64,000 bases of DNA from Saprospiraceae bacterium (GTDB lineage: Bacteria; Bacteroidota; Bacteroidia; Chitinophagales; Saprospiraceae), in assembly GCA_016710625.1 (NCBI GenBank), contig JADJVK010000015.1, positions 11,021 to 75,020 of the forward strand, read 5' to 3'. A model generated the notes under the pieces. It saw only the letters and a program-made list of their open reading frames with translations, did no database searches and was not told the DNA's origin. Of the stretch, positions 1-9,880 are shown in pieces; position 1 is the stretch's first letter; each line of letters begins with the position of its first letter. A program made the position numbers and the translations under genes.

Positions 1-1317
1 CGCAGCACTAATAGCACCAGCAGATGGTTTTCCACTAAAATTTCTCAAATCAGCAATATCTGATTTTAAATCATCAGAATAGGCATCCCAAATTGGTAAT
101 CGCCACATCCTTTCTCCACAAGCCTCACCAGCTTTAAACAAATTTTCCGCCAATTGGTCGTCATTTGAAAATAATCCAGAACAGATATATCCAAAAGTTC
201 TTAAACAACTTCCAGTTAGCGTTGCAAAATCAATGATTGAATCTACAGTATAATTTTTTGCTAAAAAAGCTAAAGCATCTGAAAGAATCAATCTTCCTTC
301 AGCATCCGTATCAATCACTTCTATTGTTTTTCCTAAATATGAATTGATAACGTCGCCTGGTTTTATTGAATTTCCATCCACACAATTTTCGGTAGAAGGC
401 ACCACTGCAACCACATGAACAGGCAATTTTAATTTTGCTATTAATTCAATTGCTCCAATAACAGCTGCTGCTCCACCCATATCACTCTTCATATAGTGCA
501 TATTGGTAGAAGGTTTTATTGAAATACCGCCTGTATCGAAAGTTACGCCTTTCCCAACTAAACCCAATGATGTTTTTGCTGATTCAGGCTTATATTCCAT
601 GACAATCATCACAGGCTCTTCAGGGCTTCCTTTATTGACTGAAAGTAAAGCATCAAATTTCTGATCGATACAGTCATGTTTATCAAATACTTTTACATCA
701 TAGCCAAATTCTTTACCAGAATTCTGAGCGACTTGAGCTAGGTGCTTCGGTGTTTTTTTATTACTCGGATTATTTACTAAATCATATATTTTAAGTTGGG
801 TATTTGCAATTTTGTCTGCTTGTTCAGCTTGATTTTTAGCAACTTGTTCATTATCAGAGATAATAGTTATAGATGCTTCTGAACTATTAAACAAAAAGTT
901 GTTGGTTGTCTCTGATTTGTATAAACCAATAGCATACCTTCCTAGCAACATACCATTGACAGCTGCTTCAATCAAATTGGTAAAATTAGCTAAAGAATAA
1001 TTGAAATTAACACCAATATTAGATGGAACTTTATGTTTATTTTGAAAAACATAAGATCTAAAGATGTTTTGTACATCAATAAAAATAGGATTCTGCCCTA
1101 AACCAAGTAAAACGATTTTCACATTTTTCGTAAAAAATGAAAATTGTTCTTTTGCTTCCGCTTTAAATTCATTTGTAATTATTTCTGCAGAAAAATTGTA
1201 ATCATTTGCAATTGATGTAATTACATTACTTAATGAATCATTTTTGGCAATTGGCAACAATATTAATTTCAGATCATCATTAGATCCAAAAATATTTTTG
1301 GTATAATTTATATTCAT
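1..1317 (-). CDS. pepA: Leucyl aminopeptidase, M17 family (C-terminal end cut by window edge)
   Basis: This is a cytosolic metallo-aminopeptidase that removes N-terminal residues from peptides. I translated the minus strand from the ATG at 1315-1317; the frame stays open to base 1, giving 439 codons. The family signatures are visible: VGKGVTFDTGG with the metal-binding or catalytic lysine, HYMKSDMGGAA, and the hallmark DTDAEGRL (usually NTDAEGRL). The N-terminal third is variable, as is normal for M17. There is no signal peptide, so it should act on peptides inside the cell. The C-terminus lies outside the window. A well-formed promoter lies directly upstream. Family identification is firm; substrate preference cannot be read from the sequence. 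Confidence 0.95.
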   Translation of the reverse strand, partial: MNINYTKNIFGSNDDLKLILLPIAKNDSLSNVITSIANDYNFSAEIITNEFKAEAKEQFSFFTKNVKIVLLGLGQNPIFIDVQNIFRSYVFQNKHKVPSNIGVNFNYSLANFTNLIEAAVNGMLLGRYAIGLYKSETTNNFLFNSSEASITIISDNEQVAKNQAEQADKIANTQLKIYDLVNNPSNKKTPKHLAQVAQNSGKEFGYDVKVFDKHDCIDQKFDALLSVNKGSPEEPVMIVMEYKPESAKTSLGLVGKGVTFDTGGISIKPSTNMHYMKSDMGGAAAVIGAIELIAKLKLPVHVVAVVPSTENCVDGNSIKPGDVINSYLGKTIEVIDTDAEGRLILSDALAFLAKNYTVDSIIDFATLTGSCLRTFGYICSGLFSNDDQLAENLFKAGEACGERMWRLPIWDAYSDDLKSDIADLRNFSGKPSAGAISAA

Positions 1318-1336
1318 TCTTATTTATAATAATTTG

Positions 1337-1370
1337 CAAATATAATAGTTGGGGTACTAACTCCCAAAAA
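1337..1370 (-). promoter_or_regulatory. Bacteroidota-type promoter for the leucyl aminopeptidase gene
   Basis: On the minus strand a TTTTTG (plus 1365-1370) is followed after 20 nt by TATATTTG (plus 1337-1344). This matches the phylum consensus of TTTG, about 19-21 nt, TAnnTTTG. The -7 box lies about 20 nt before the ATG. Expression was not tested. Confidence 0.65.
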
Positions 1371-1451
1371 TAAATGGGTATTTGTTATATTTTGAAGAAA
1401 ATGATGGATTTATAATAATTTTTAATACAAAATAGTTGAAAAAAATTGATT

Positions 1452-1997
1452 TTAATATTGCCAATTATCTCTAAATTTTATTACAATTTTGGCTAAATTT
1501 TTTGCATCATCCAATGCCCTATGTTGCTTGCCAACCCATTCAATATTTTCTTTTTCAAGAGCATATTTGAGCCCCGTAGATTTGGTAAATTTTCTCATCT
1601 TTTGGTATTGTTGTTTGACATTCAAATGATTACTCAACCAATCGGTATCAAAATCATAGGTTTCGCAATCTTTTGTAAGTTGATTCCTATCAAAACTCCC
1701 CCAAGTACAAATGCTATATGATTCGTCATCATCCAACTCCGCCCAATCATAAAAATTTTCAATAACTTCGGAAAATTTCTTTGCCCTATCGACATCTTCT
1801 TGTCGAATGGAAGTCAATTCAGTACAAAAATGGGATAATTGTGGATGTTTTACAGGTTTTATAAAGGCTGAAAAGGTAGATTCCATTTCTCCATACGGAT
1901 TCAGCAAACAAGCCCCAATTTCAATTGTTTCTTGTATGAAACCTGGTGGAGGAATTTTCCAACAGGTCGCTTCAATATCTAGTACAATAAATTTCAT
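1452..1997 (-). CDS. DEDDh-family 3'-5' exonuclease (ERI1/KapD-like)
   Basis: A 181-residue stand-alone exonuclease domain acting on RNA or DNA 3' ends in a two-metal reaction. All DEDDh motifs are present: D7 and E9 in FIVLDIEATCW, D103 in WGSFDRNQL, and H159 with D164 in KQHRALDDAKN. The LDIEATCW and PPPGF pattern is typical of the ERI1/KapD subgroup rather than DNA polymerase epsilon subunits. The open frame extends upstream to 2081, but I chose the ATG at 1995-1997 because the exonuclease core begins at once there and the longer version would add a non-homologous 28-residue leader overlapping the divergent gene at 2051. The natural substrate is unknown. Confidence 0.85.
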   Translation of the reverse strand: MKFIVLDIEATCWKIPPPGFIQETIEIGACLLNPYGEMESTFSAFIKPVKHPQLSHFCTELTSIRQEDVDRAKKFSEVIENFYDWAELDDDESYSICTWGSFDRNQLTKDCETYDFDTDWLSNHLNVKQQYQKMRKFTKSTGLKYALEKENIEWVGKQHRALDDAKNLAKIVIKFRDNWQY

Positions 1998-2050
1998 TTT
2001 TATTAAACCTTTTCGTAATTTTAAAGTCGAAAGTATAAAAATAAATTGCA

Positions 2051-2893
2051 ATGAAGAAATATATTCGATTATTCTGTTCAATAACGTTTGGAGTCATAGT
2101 CATCAATTGCACTTTTTCTCAAAAAAACAAGTCCATTTCTGCTACTGCAAATGACGATTTCGCCAAGGAAATGGAAGTGTATCGCCAAAATAAAATTTTG
2201 CCAGTAATCTATACCCAACGTACAAAATTAGATGATTTTATAACTATAAATGATAAAAAAGAGATAGATTATCTTAGAAATTTTCTTTCTAAATATAGAA
2301 AAAATAAAGATGTGGTTGCTTCAAAGAAAAGAATAAAGGGGCTCTCCGCTATTAAAAATATTTTTACCAATCATACAGATGAACTAGAGATTGCTGTCCG
2401 ATTAGTTGAAAAATATCATGATAATGTACTGAATTTGAACGACCAAATAAAATTGAATATTGAAAAATGGGAAGCCGAAAAATCAAGAATTTGTCAAAAA
2501 TATGGAGTAGATTATCGGCCAACAAAAATCAAAAAGAGCTTTTGGAAAGTGTTGGGATTCATCCTTTTAGATCCAGATAATACCTACCAAGAAAGATTGG
2601 ATCAACAAGCAATATCTAACAAAACTCAAGAAAATTTCAACCTAAAAGTTTTCCCGAATCCTGCCAGCAGCACACAGACACTCAATTTTCTAGTTCCAGA
2701 AAATGGAAATATTAAAATAGATTTAATAGACATTGATGGTAGAATAATCAAGACTTTTTACAATGATTTTATCGATAAAGGCGATCAATCCTTGACATTT
2801 GATATTAAATCAATTCCTACTGGTGATTATTATTATAGATATCAATTTGACAATAAAATAGAAACAATAAAAACAAGTATTAACTTAAAATAA
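2051..2893 (+). CDS. Secreted protein with T9SS type A sorting domain
   Basis: A 280-residue exported protein. Residues 1-24 form a signal peptide ending near TFSQ. The middle (about 30-180) is charged and predicted helical, and I do not recognise it. The last 75 residues form a T9SS type A C-terminal sorting domain: VFPNPASSTQTL, then IDLIDIDGRIIK and IPTGDYYYRYQF. The protein should therefore be secreted through the type IX machinery and anchored at the surface or released. It is divergent from the exonuclease gene and its start overlaps none of that gene if the 1997 start is right. Function of the helical part is not known. Confidence 0.8.
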   Translation: MKKYIRLFCSITFGVIVINCTFSQKNKSISATANDDFAKEMEVYRQNKILPVIYTQRTKLDDFITINDKKEIDYLRNFLSKYRKNKDVVASKKRIKGLSAIKNIFTNHTDELEIAVRLVEKYHDNVLNLNDQIKLNIEKWEAEKSRICQKYGVDYRPTKIKKSFWKVLGFILLDPDNTYQERLDQQAISNKTQENFNLKVFPNPASSTQTLNFLVPENGNIKIDLIDIDGRIIKTFYNDFIDKGDQSLTFDIKSIPTGDYYYRYQFDNKIETIKTSINLK

Positions 2894-2901
2894 AATATTA
2901 A

Positions 2902-2932
2902 TTTGATTATAATTTTATTTAGATTAAATTTG
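2902..2932 (+). promoter_or_regulatory. Bacteroidota-type promoter of the toxin-antitoxin operon
   Basis: TTTG at 2902-2905, a 19-nt spacer, then TAAATTTG at 2925-2932. This matches the phylum consensus. It lies 25 nt before the GTG start of the antitoxin, inside the 64-bp gap after the T9SS protein gene, so the pair has its own promoter. Confidence 0.65.
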
Positions 2933-2957
2933 TTTATTCATATAAAAAATAAAATCT

Positions 2958-3173
2958 GTGAAATATATTCTTGATATTGATACTGAAGGGGTTGACATAA
3001 AATTTGCTGAAAAATTTTTCAAATCTATATCTTTTGTAAAAAATGTGAAAACAATTTCCACAAAGGAAATTACTAATAAAAAAATACTAGAAAGTATTGA
3101 ATCTTATGAATCTGGAACAATACAACCTACACAGTTAGATCTAATTGAATTAAAAAAACTACTAAATGTTTGA
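2958..3173 (+). CDS. Antitoxin of the YoeB-type pair
   Basis: A 71-residue protein that I read as the antitoxin partner because of its position and size; its sequence alone does not place it in a named antitoxin family. It starts with GTG at 2958 and overlaps the toxin start by 8 bp, which suggests coupled translation. The N-terminal half (KYILDIDTEGVDIKFAEKFF) looks like a beta-alpha fold, and the C-terminal half (ESIESYESGTIQPTQLDLIE) is acidic, as expected for a toxin-wrapping tail. Such antitoxins usually repress their own promoter, and one is present just upstream. Confidence 0.7.
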   Translation: MKYILDIDTEGVDIKFAEKFFKSISFVKNVKTISTKEITNKKILESIESYESGTIQPTQLDLIELKKLLNV

Positions 3174-3429
3174 AATACATTTCATGCCAAATGCATGGAA
3201 AGATTTAGGCTGGTGGGTACAAAATGATTTAAAAACTTTAAAAAAAATCCATTCTATATTAGAAAATATTTCAAAAACACCATTTTTAGGTATAGGACAA
3301 CCTGAACCTTTAAAAGCAAACTATTCAGGTTATTGGTCAAGAAGGATTAATAAAGAACATAGAATAATATACAAATTTGAAAACAAAAGGATTATTGTAC
3401 ATTCATTATATGGACATTACCAAGTTTAA
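3166..3429 (+). CDS. yoeB: YoeB/Txe-family ribosome-dependent mRNA interferase toxin
   Basis: An 87-residue toxin of the RelE/ParE superfamily, YoeB branch, which cleaves mRNA in the ribosomal A site. The full-length match is clear: TPFLGIGQPEPLK, YSGYWSRRI, EHRIIYKF and a terminal YGHYQ. With a one-residue offset from E. coli YoeB, the active-site residues E47, R66, H84 and Y85 are all kept, so the toxin should be active. It follows its antitoxin with an 8-bp overlap and is closed by a hairpin terminator 6 nt after the stop. Confidence 0.92.
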   Translation: MFEIHFMPNAWKDLGWWVQNDLKTLKKIHSILENISKTPFLGIGQPEPLKANYSGYWSRRINKEHRIIYKFENKRIIVHSLYGHYQV

Positions 3430-3434
3430 TAGTA

Positions 3435-3470
3435 AAATAAGGGATACTAAATCAATAGTATCCCTTATTT
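3435..3470. terminator. Bidirectional intrinsic terminator
   Basis: A perfect 14-bp stem (AAATAAGGGATACT, 3435-3448, with AGTATCCCTTATTT, 3457-3470) around an 8-nt loop, with T runs on both strands. It sits between the converging toxin gene and S9 peptidase gene and should serve both. Confidence 0.85.
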
Positions 3471-3477
3471 TTTAATA

Positions 3478-5895
3478 TTATTTACTAGCTCTTTTTACAT
3501 ATTTTTCCAACCAAGTATCCATTTCCCAAAGCATATGCAAGATATTTTCTCTAGCTGCATATCCATGGCTTTCGAAAGGCAACAAAACCAACCTTGCTTT
3601 TCCACCATTGCCTTTAATAGCTTGAAACAATCTTTCACTTTGTAATGTAAATGTTCCTGGATTATTGTCAGCGTCGCCATGAATCATCAATAATGGACTT
3701 TTAAATTTGTCTGCATAATTGAAAGGAGACATTTTATTATAGACATCCATTGCTTGCCAATAGCTTCTTTCCTCTGATTGGAAACCAAAAGGCGTTAAGG
3801 AACGATTGTAAGCTCCACTTCTAGCTATTCCAGCTGCAAACAAATTGGAATGTGCCAGTAAATTTGCTGTCATAAATCCGCCGTAGGAATGTCCCATTAC
3901 AGCACATTTTGTCTTGTCCACCACACCTAGTGAGTCAACATAATTTATAACTGCTTCTGCATCAGCCACTAATTGTTCGATATAGGTATCATTAGGCTCT
4001 TCTTTTCCTTTACCAATAATTGGAAATTGAGCATCTTCCAAAATACAATAACCTCTAGTTACCCAAAACAAAGAAGCTGCCCAATTTAATCCCACAAAAG
4101 TATTTGGTGATTCTTTGACTTGTCCTGCAGCTTTATCATCTTTATATTCTGTAGGATAAGCATCCATTAACATCGGCAAACGACCATCTTTTGCTTTATC
4201 ATAACCTGCTGGTAAATACATAGTTGCAGAAAGCTGAACTCCATCTTTTCGTTTATATTCAATTTTCTTTTTAGTGATATTTACTAAAGATTTATATGGA
4301 TTTTCCTTAAATGTAATTTGTCGAGGAGCGATTTTTCTCATTAAATCTTTTACATATAAATTGGGAAAAACTTTTGGACTTTCAACAGATGTCAACAATT
4401 GATATTTGTTGAAATCTAAAACTCTGACAATATATTCATAAGTTTCCTTTCCATCCGCTCTCCAAACTCTATTGGTTTTCTTCGTAGCAATTTCATATTC
4501 ATCAAAAAACGGTTTATTCCCTTCTGGAGAATAACCTTCACCAACTAAATATAATTTTTTTCCATCTTTATTAAATTGCAATACAGTTCTATTGAACTCA
4601 TTATAAGTTGTTTGAAACTCTCCTGGATCAGAATAAACATCCTCACTTGATCGATCAAAAATGATGGTTGGATTATCATTTGTTTTAGATGGGTCAATGA
4701 TATATGATTTGGTATTTCTATTTTTATACCAAAAATCATCCACTATTGCAAAATCTTTATTACCAAAAGTGATACCTGCAAAACGATTTTTTAGCTGACA
4801 AAGCGATTTATTTGCTGTAAATGGTGCATCAGATTGAAAAAGTTGGTCTCTAAAAGCAACCTCTTTCGATGGGTCGCCTCCATCAGGAGCTTCACACCAC
4901 ACTAAAGTAGCTGGCATGTCATTTCTCCACATTATATTCCTTTTCCCAGCCTCTGTTGCATCAAAGCTAATACCTACTTTATCCTGTAAAGGCCTGTCAT
5001 AGAAAGTTTTAATAAATTTTCCTTGATTATCATAAATATTAAATTGACTTGGAAAAGAGCCATAAGTTAAAGTATAACTGTAGGGTTGCTTCAACTCTTC
5101 AGTAAGGATAAATTTATTGTCAGAAGAGTAAGCAATTTTTTTATAAATTGCTTCAGGCAATAATTTTTCCATTGGTCTGCCATCTAAAAACACTTTAACC
5201 ACTTCTGCTTTAGCATAATGGTCAAACTTTAATTCATCTTGTTTGTTTTTCAACAAATCTTGGAAAGTTCTAGCTGGAGCTTTTTCTCCTGTTGCATCCT
5301 GTGTGGCAGGACCTTTTGGTAATTCTCTTGCAAAATCTAGTCTTTGCCTATTCCCTTTATATTTGCAAACCAATCCAGATTCATCATCCAACCATTGATA
5401 AGTGCCACCAATCGTAGAATTTAGTCCTGAATTTAGAATTTCTTTTGCAACACCAGTATTTAAATCGATTACCCAAAGACCCAATTTATAGGTTTGATAA
5501 TAAACGAATGCAGCATAATTTTCTTTTGGAGAAAATGAGAAATTGACCATTTTCAAATTGGATGGCAAACCTGTAATTTGAATTTCTTTTACCGGATTTA
5601 TAGTCTGAATTTTAAAATTGGTAAAAAAAGTAGCTCTTGATGGACTAAAATTTTCTGGATTAATTCTCAATCCAGCCAATTTCAACTCAGTTTCTGCTAA
5701 TTCTTCAATACTCTTATATAATGGCCTTTCCAAAAGAGCCAAATATTTATTATTTCTACTAATTACGTTCATTGCAGGAGACTTGGTATCTGCTAATTCT
5801 AAAATCTCCTTTGGTGGAACTTGATAGGTTATTTGAGCATTCAAATTCAACATAATTGTTAAACAAAACAAAGACAATAAATATTTCATTTTCAA
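3478..5895 (-). CDS. Secreted S9 peptidase, glutamyl-endopeptidase-like (S9D)
   Basis: An 805-residue serine peptidase with an N-terminal signal peptide (MKMKYLLSLFCLTIMLNLNA), so it acts in the periplasm or outside the cell. The N-terminal part is a beta-propeller beginning with YQVPPKEILELAD and LAGLRINPENFSPSRATF, a pattern shared with plant chloroplast glutamyl endopeptidase homologues. The alpha/beta-hydrolase domain occupies about residues 560-805 with the triad Ser near 668 (GHSYGGFMT), Asp near 741 (HGDADNNPGT) and His near 775 (FESHGYA). It lies just downstream of a second S9 peptidase, spaced 20 bp, so the two are probably co-transcribed. Cleavage after glutamate is inferred from the family only. 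Confidence 0.88.
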   Translation of the reverse strand: MKMKYLLSLFCLTIMLNLNAQITYQVPPKEILELADTKSPAMNVISRNNKYLALLERPLYKSIEELAETELKLAGLRINPENFSPSRATFFTNFKIQTINPVKEIQITGLPSNLKMVNFSFSPKENYAAFVYYQTYKLGLWVIDLNTGVAKEILNSGLNSTIGGTYQWLDDESGLVCKYKGNRQRLDFARELPKGPATQDATGEKAPARTFQDLLKNKQDELKFDHYAKAEVVKVFLDGRPMEKLLPEAIYKKIAYSSDNKFILTEELKQPYSYTLTYGSFPSQFNIYDNQGKFIKTFYDRPLQDKVGISFDATEAGKRNIMWRNDMPATLVWCEAPDGGDPSKEVAFRDQLFQSDAPFTANKSLCQLKNRFAGITFGNKDFAIVDDFWYKNRNTKSYIIDPSKTNDNPTIIFDRSSEDVYSDPGEFQTTYNEFNRTVLQFNKDGKKLYLVGEGYSPEGNKPFFDEYEIATKKTNRVWRADGKETYEYIVRVLDFNKYQLLTSVESPKVFPNLYVKDLMRKIAPRQITFKENPYKSLVNITKKKIEYKRKDGVQLSATMYLPAGYDKAKDGRLPMLMDAYPTEYKDDKAAGQVKESPNTFVGLNWAASLFWVTRGYCILEDAQFPIIGKGKEEPNDTYIEQLVADAEAVINYVDSLGVVDKTKCAVMGHSYGGFMTANLLAHSNLFAAGIARSGAYNRSLTPFGFQSEERSYWQAMDVYNKMSPFNYADKFKSPLLMIHGDADNNPGTFTLQSERLFQAIKGNGGKARLVLLPFESHGYAARENILHMLWEMDTWLEKYVKRASK

Positions 5896-5915
5896 TATTT
5901 TATATATAAATTAAT

Positions 5916-8030
5916 TTATTCTTTAATCCCTTCTAAATCCAAAAAGAAAGCATAATCTCTAGCAACTTCCTTAATCCTTTGGAATCTTCCACTCGAACCA
6001 CCATGACCAGTTGACATATTGGTATACAAATATAATTTGTTATTTCCAGTTTTCAATTCTCTTAATTTTGCTACCCATTTAGCTGGTTCAAAATACTGAA
6101 CTTGACTATCGTGTAAACCAGTAGTTACTAACATATTTGGATAATTTTTCGCAGCAACATTATCATAAGGCGAATAACTTTTCATATAAAAATACGAATC
6201 CTTATTCTTTGGATTTCCCCATTCATCAAATTCACCAGTTGTCAATGGAATGCTTTCATCCAACATGGTGGTAACTACATCCACAAAAGGAACTGCTGCG
6301 ATCACACCATTCCACAAATCTGGTCGTAAATTTACAATTGCACCCATTAGCAAGCCTCCAGCACTTCCACCATTGGTGTATAAATGTTTTGGTGAAGTAT
6401 ATTTATTTGCAACCAACCAATCTGCACAATCAATAAAATCAGTAAAGGTGTTCATTTTTTTGAACATTTTCCCATCTTCATACCATTGTCTTCCCATTTC
6501 TTGTCCACCTCTAACATGAGCTATTGCAAAGGCAAAACCTCTATCTAATAAACTCAATCTTGAAATACTAAAACTAGGGTCTGTGCTGTTACCATAGGAA
6601 CCATATCCATAAAGTAATAATGGTTTATTTCCATTTTTTTCAAATCCTTTTTTATAAACAATTGATAATGGGATTTTTGTACCATCTTTTGCTTTGACAT
6701 AAACTCTTTCACTTACATAATCAGTTTTGTTAAAAGTCCCTAATACAGGTTGTTCTTTCAATAACTTTTTTGTATTGGTTTTCATATTGTAATCAAAAGT
6801 ACTTCCAGGAGTTGTCAAACTTTGATAACCAAACCGAAAGGTTTCTGTCTTGAATTCTGGATTAAATCCTGGGTAAGCAACATAAGCAGCCTCCCCAAAA
6901 TCAATATATTTTGATTTCTTTGTCTTGTGATCAATTATTCTAATCTGAGTTAACCCTTTGCTTCTTTCACTGAGCACCATGTAGTCATTGAAAATTTCAA
7001 TACTATTTAACAAAACATCCTTTCTATGAGCAATTGTTTCTTTCCAATTTGATTTTTCAGTTTTTGTCAATGAAGTCTCCATTAGTCTGAAATTCAACGC
7101 TTTCCAATTGGTTACAATATAAAATTTATCATTAAAATGATCTACATCATATAATAAATCTTTCTCTCTTGGATGAAAAACCGTGAAATTTCCATTTGGT
7201 TTTCCCGCATCAATAAATCTAGTTTCAGATGAAAGTGTACTTCCTGAAGAGATAAAAATATATTTAAGTGATTTTGTTTTTCCGATACCAACATTATAAG
7301 TTTCATCTTTTTCAAAAAATACTTCAACATCATTTGTTGCATCAGTACCTAATGTATGTTTCATTACCTTCTCACTCCTCAAGGTTACTTCATTTTTTCG
7401 AGTATAAAATACTGTCTTATTGTCATTTGCCCAAACGACGTATCCATCTGTTTTTTCAATTTTATCTTGATAGATTTCACCAGTCTTCAGGTTTTTAAAT
7501 GAAATTACATAGTTTCTTCTACTAACAGTATCAACTCCAAATGCTCCAATTTCATTATTTGGGCTAACCATCATTCCAGAAAAACCATAATATGCATGTC
7601 CTTTTGCCATTTCATTCACGTCAGCCAATAATTCTTCTTTAGCTTTCATGTTTCCTTTTCTTCTAACAAAAGTTGAATATTCCTTTCCTTCTTCTGTTTT
7701 ATTGATATACCAATAACCATTTAGAAAATAAGGTACAGATTCATCTGTTTGTTTGATTTTGCCTAAAATTTCTTTATAAATCTTGTCTTGAAGTGGTGCA
7801 GTGTGTTTAGTTTCTTCTTGAAAATAAGCATTTTCTTCTTCCAAATATTTAACTACCTTACTACTATCTGGTCCTTTTAACCAATATTGGTTGAGCCAGT
7901 AATAATCATCATTTCGATTATCATTATGAGCAGTTAAAACTTTTGATTGTTTTGGGCAAACGGGTGGTTGCATTTGAGCATTCAATAAGAATGTATTCAT
8001 GCACAGGATGGAAATGAAAATTTTGTACAT
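5916..8030 (-). CDS. Exported oligopeptidase B / prolyl oligopeptidase (S9A)
   Basis: A 704-residue S9A peptidase that cuts short peptides. A signal peptide (MYKIFISILCMNTFLLNA) precedes the beta-propeller; the catalytic domain shows Ser near 555 (NGGSAGGLLMG), Asp near 640 (TGLHDSQVQYFEP) and His near 677 (TGHGGSSGRF). The stretch YSPYDNVAAKNYPNMLVTTG and the DEWGNPK segment are typical of oligopeptidase B (protease II), which cuts after basic residues. The E. coli enzyme has no signal peptide; here a signal is clear, as in many Bacteroidota relatives. It is the first gene of a two-gene S9 operon. Confidence 0.9.
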   Translation of the reverse strand: MYKIFISILCMNTFLLNAQMQPPVCPKQSKVLTAHNDNRNDDYYWLNQYWLKGPDSSKVVKYLEEENAYFQEETKHTAPLQDKIYKEILGKIKQTDESVPYFLNGYWYINKTEEGKEYSTFVRRKGNMKAKEELLADVNEMAKGHAYYGFSGMMVSPNNEIGAFGVDTVSRRNYVISFKNLKTGEIYQDKIEKTDGYVVWANDNKTVFYTRKNEVTLRSEKVMKHTLGTDATNDVEVFFEKDETYNVGIGKTKSLKYIFISSGSTLSSETRFIDAGKPNGNFTVFHPREKDLLYDVDHFNDKFYIVTNWKALNFRLMETSLTKTEKSNWKETIAHRKDVLLNSIEIFNDYMVLSERSKGLTQIRIIDHKTKKSKYIDFGEAAYVAYPGFNPEFKTETFRFGYQSLTTPGSTFDYNMKTNTKKLLKEQPVLGTFNKTDYVSERVYVKAKDGTKIPLSIVYKKGFEKNGNKPLLLYGYGSYGNSTDPSFSISRLSLLDRGFAFAIAHVRGGQEMGRQWYEDGKMFKKMNTFTDFIDCADWLVANKYTSPKHLYTNGGSAGGLLMGAIVNLRPDLWNGVIAAVPFVDVVTTMLDESIPLTTGEFDEWGNPKNKDSYFYMKSYSPYDNVAAKNYPNMLVTTGLHDSQVQYFEPAKWVAKLRELKTGNNKLYLYTNMSTGHGGSSGRFQRIKEVARDYAFFLDLEGIKE

Positions 8031-8133
8031 AATATGGTTTTATTTAATTGTATTGTAAAAATACTTAAAAAATAAAAGCAATTTAATTTTATCTACAAAA
8101 GATCATTTTTTATCTGCAAACTGATTCAAAATA

Positions 8134-9741
8134 CTAGAATTCTAGTTTTCCAAAATGGTAGGTTTTCCCTTCTTCACCAAACAAAGTCAATCCTTTTTTT
8201 TGCATTTGCCTGCAAAGTTTTGGTTGAATTAAAAGGTTGTTTTGATCATTAGATTTCAATAGGTAAATTTTCGATTCTCCATCTTTAGATATCTCAGCTA
8301 GTGCTCCTACGCTATATTTACCAGCATTAAATTCATACAAAGTGCTTTTTTCATTAGAGAAATTCTTAATATTATCATTGAATAAAAGATATATTTTGTC
8401 CTTATTTACCATCATGGAATAGGATGAATAGATTCCATTATCATTCATTGTCGTTTGTAATTTAGGAATATGTGTTGACCATTGAATAGCTCCACTTGGT
8501 GATACATTTACCACAATAATATCGTCGTAATGGTAATAATAATCTATTCTATCCATCTGATTATATCTAGAAAATCCATAATTCAAACCATATCCATAGC
8601 TATTGTTGCGATAAACTTTTTCAACTGAATATTGTTCGCCAATCAATAAAGCTCCTCCATCGGATCTTAAAACTAAATGGTCCAAATTATAATTATACAA
8701 CTCAGGTAAATCATTTTTGGATACATTATTCAAGGCTTTTTTCTTTTGTTTTGGCGTCATTAGCTCAGTCAAAAACTCAATATCAAATGGCGTAAAAGTT
8801 TGATTTTCAATAGTTTTAGTCTGAGTATTAACTTTCAAATATGTTATTCCTTGGATGCCATCCACTCCCTTTTTGCTAAAATATCCAGCTCCAATTAAAT
8901 TTCCATCATCTGATAATCGAATTGTCAAATCTGAAGTGAAATTTTCTTTATTGATTAGTTTCAATTCTGTTGGTAAAATGGTAGTATCCACTGGATAGAA
9001 TTGAACAACATATTGATAATTAACCTTTTCTCTGTTTTTCAATCTTGTAGCATCATTATACACTACTCCCAAAATATAGACATTTCCCATTTTATCTACT
9101 TGACAATCCTCCATTGAAAAATTCTCTGATGCATATCCCAATGAGATATCATGGCTAACAACTTCCTGAAATCCAGGACTATATACTTGCAAATGAAATT
9201 CTTCTGGCTCTTTTCTGCTCTGTGGTTGACGGGAAAAAACCAAAAGTTTACTACTATCTTTTGAAAATCTAAAATCAAACTCACCATCATCCAATTCTCC
9301 AGCTTCTTCTATATCTGCAATTTTTGTCAACTTTTTGGAAGGCATCAACTTATCATCAATAGTTTGGGTGAAAAGATAATTTATCTCTGTTTTTTTGTTA
9401 CGATATGAAGTCAAAAAATACAACTCATTTTTCCAACGAAACATGTTTTGAAAAGTCCTTGTCTTCCCACTGTAATCCATATCTATTTTATTGGATTTCA
9501 ACAAGTTATTTTGGCTATTGTAGGATTCCAAATAAATATGCCCAGTTCCATCTGAGAAAAAATTTGCCATTTTTAACCTAACTCCAATAAAACCATCTGT
9601 ACCATTTGAAACTAATTTATACAAATAAGAATCATCAGGCCTTCTGGTCTCATTTCCCCATGTGATTTTGTAAGGAAAAGAATCTATTTGAGCAAAAATA
9701 TTATTACAAAAGAACAATAAAAAGAAACTTAAATATTTCAT
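8134..9741 (-). CDS. Exported protein of unknown function
   Basis: A 535-residue protein that I do not recognise. It begins with a signal peptide (MKYLSFFLLFFCNNIFAQ) and has no lipobox, no membrane helix and no T9SS sorting domain. The rest is rich in short beta-strand-like segments with repeated motifs such as NVYILGVVYND, GNLIGAGYFS and GGALLIGEQYS, which look like blades of a beta-propeller. This suggests a periplasmic or outer-membrane-associated propeller. It sits between the S9 operon and malQ with about 100-140 bp gaps, so it is probably its own transcription unit. Confidence 0.7.
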   Translation of the reverse strand: MKYLSFFLLFFCNNIFAQIDSFPYKITWGNETRRPDDSYLYKLVSNGTDGFIGVRLKMANFFSDGTGHIYLESYNSQNNLLKSNKIDMDYSGKTRTFQNMFRWKNELYFLTSYRNKKTEINYLFTQTIDDKLMPSKKLTKIADIEEAGELDDGEFDFRFSKDSSKLLVFSRQPQSRKEPEEFHLQVYSPGFQEVVSHDISLGYASENFSMEDCQVDKMGNVYILGVVYNDATRLKNREKVNYQYVVQFYPVDTTILPTELKLINKENFTSDLTIRLSDDGNLIGAGYFSKKGVDGIQGITYLKVNTQTKTIENQTFTPFDIEFLTELMTPKQKKKALNNVSKNDLPELYNYNLDHLVLRSDGGALLIGEQYSVEKVYRNNSYGYGLNYGFSRYNQMDRIDYYYHYDDIIVVNVSPSGAIQWSTHIPKLQTTMNDNGIYSSYSMMVNKDKIYLLFNDNIKNFSNEKSTLYEFNAGKYSVGALAEISKDGESKIYLLKSNDQNNLLIQPKLCRQMQKKGLTLFGEEGKTYHFGKLEF

Positions 9742-9880
9742 TCTTAAACTTAATTTCTATTTATAACGCAAATTTCAAGTCATTAGTGCATTTGATTAGA
9801 TAGTTTTCTTCGAAAATAAAACCTAATTTAATTCAAACATATTAAATAATTAATTAATTTGATTGAAAACTAAATTCAAA

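Noticed and set aside
2051..2160. Lipoprotein signal in the T9SS protein at 2.05 kb (VIVINC)
   Set aside because: Asn before Cys does not fit a lipobox, and type A sorting domain proteins normally use a standard signal peptide.
9800..9880. A TATGTTTG element upstream of the gene at 8.1-9.7 kb
   Set aside because: It lies more than 90 nt from the start codon and has no -33 partner at the right distance.
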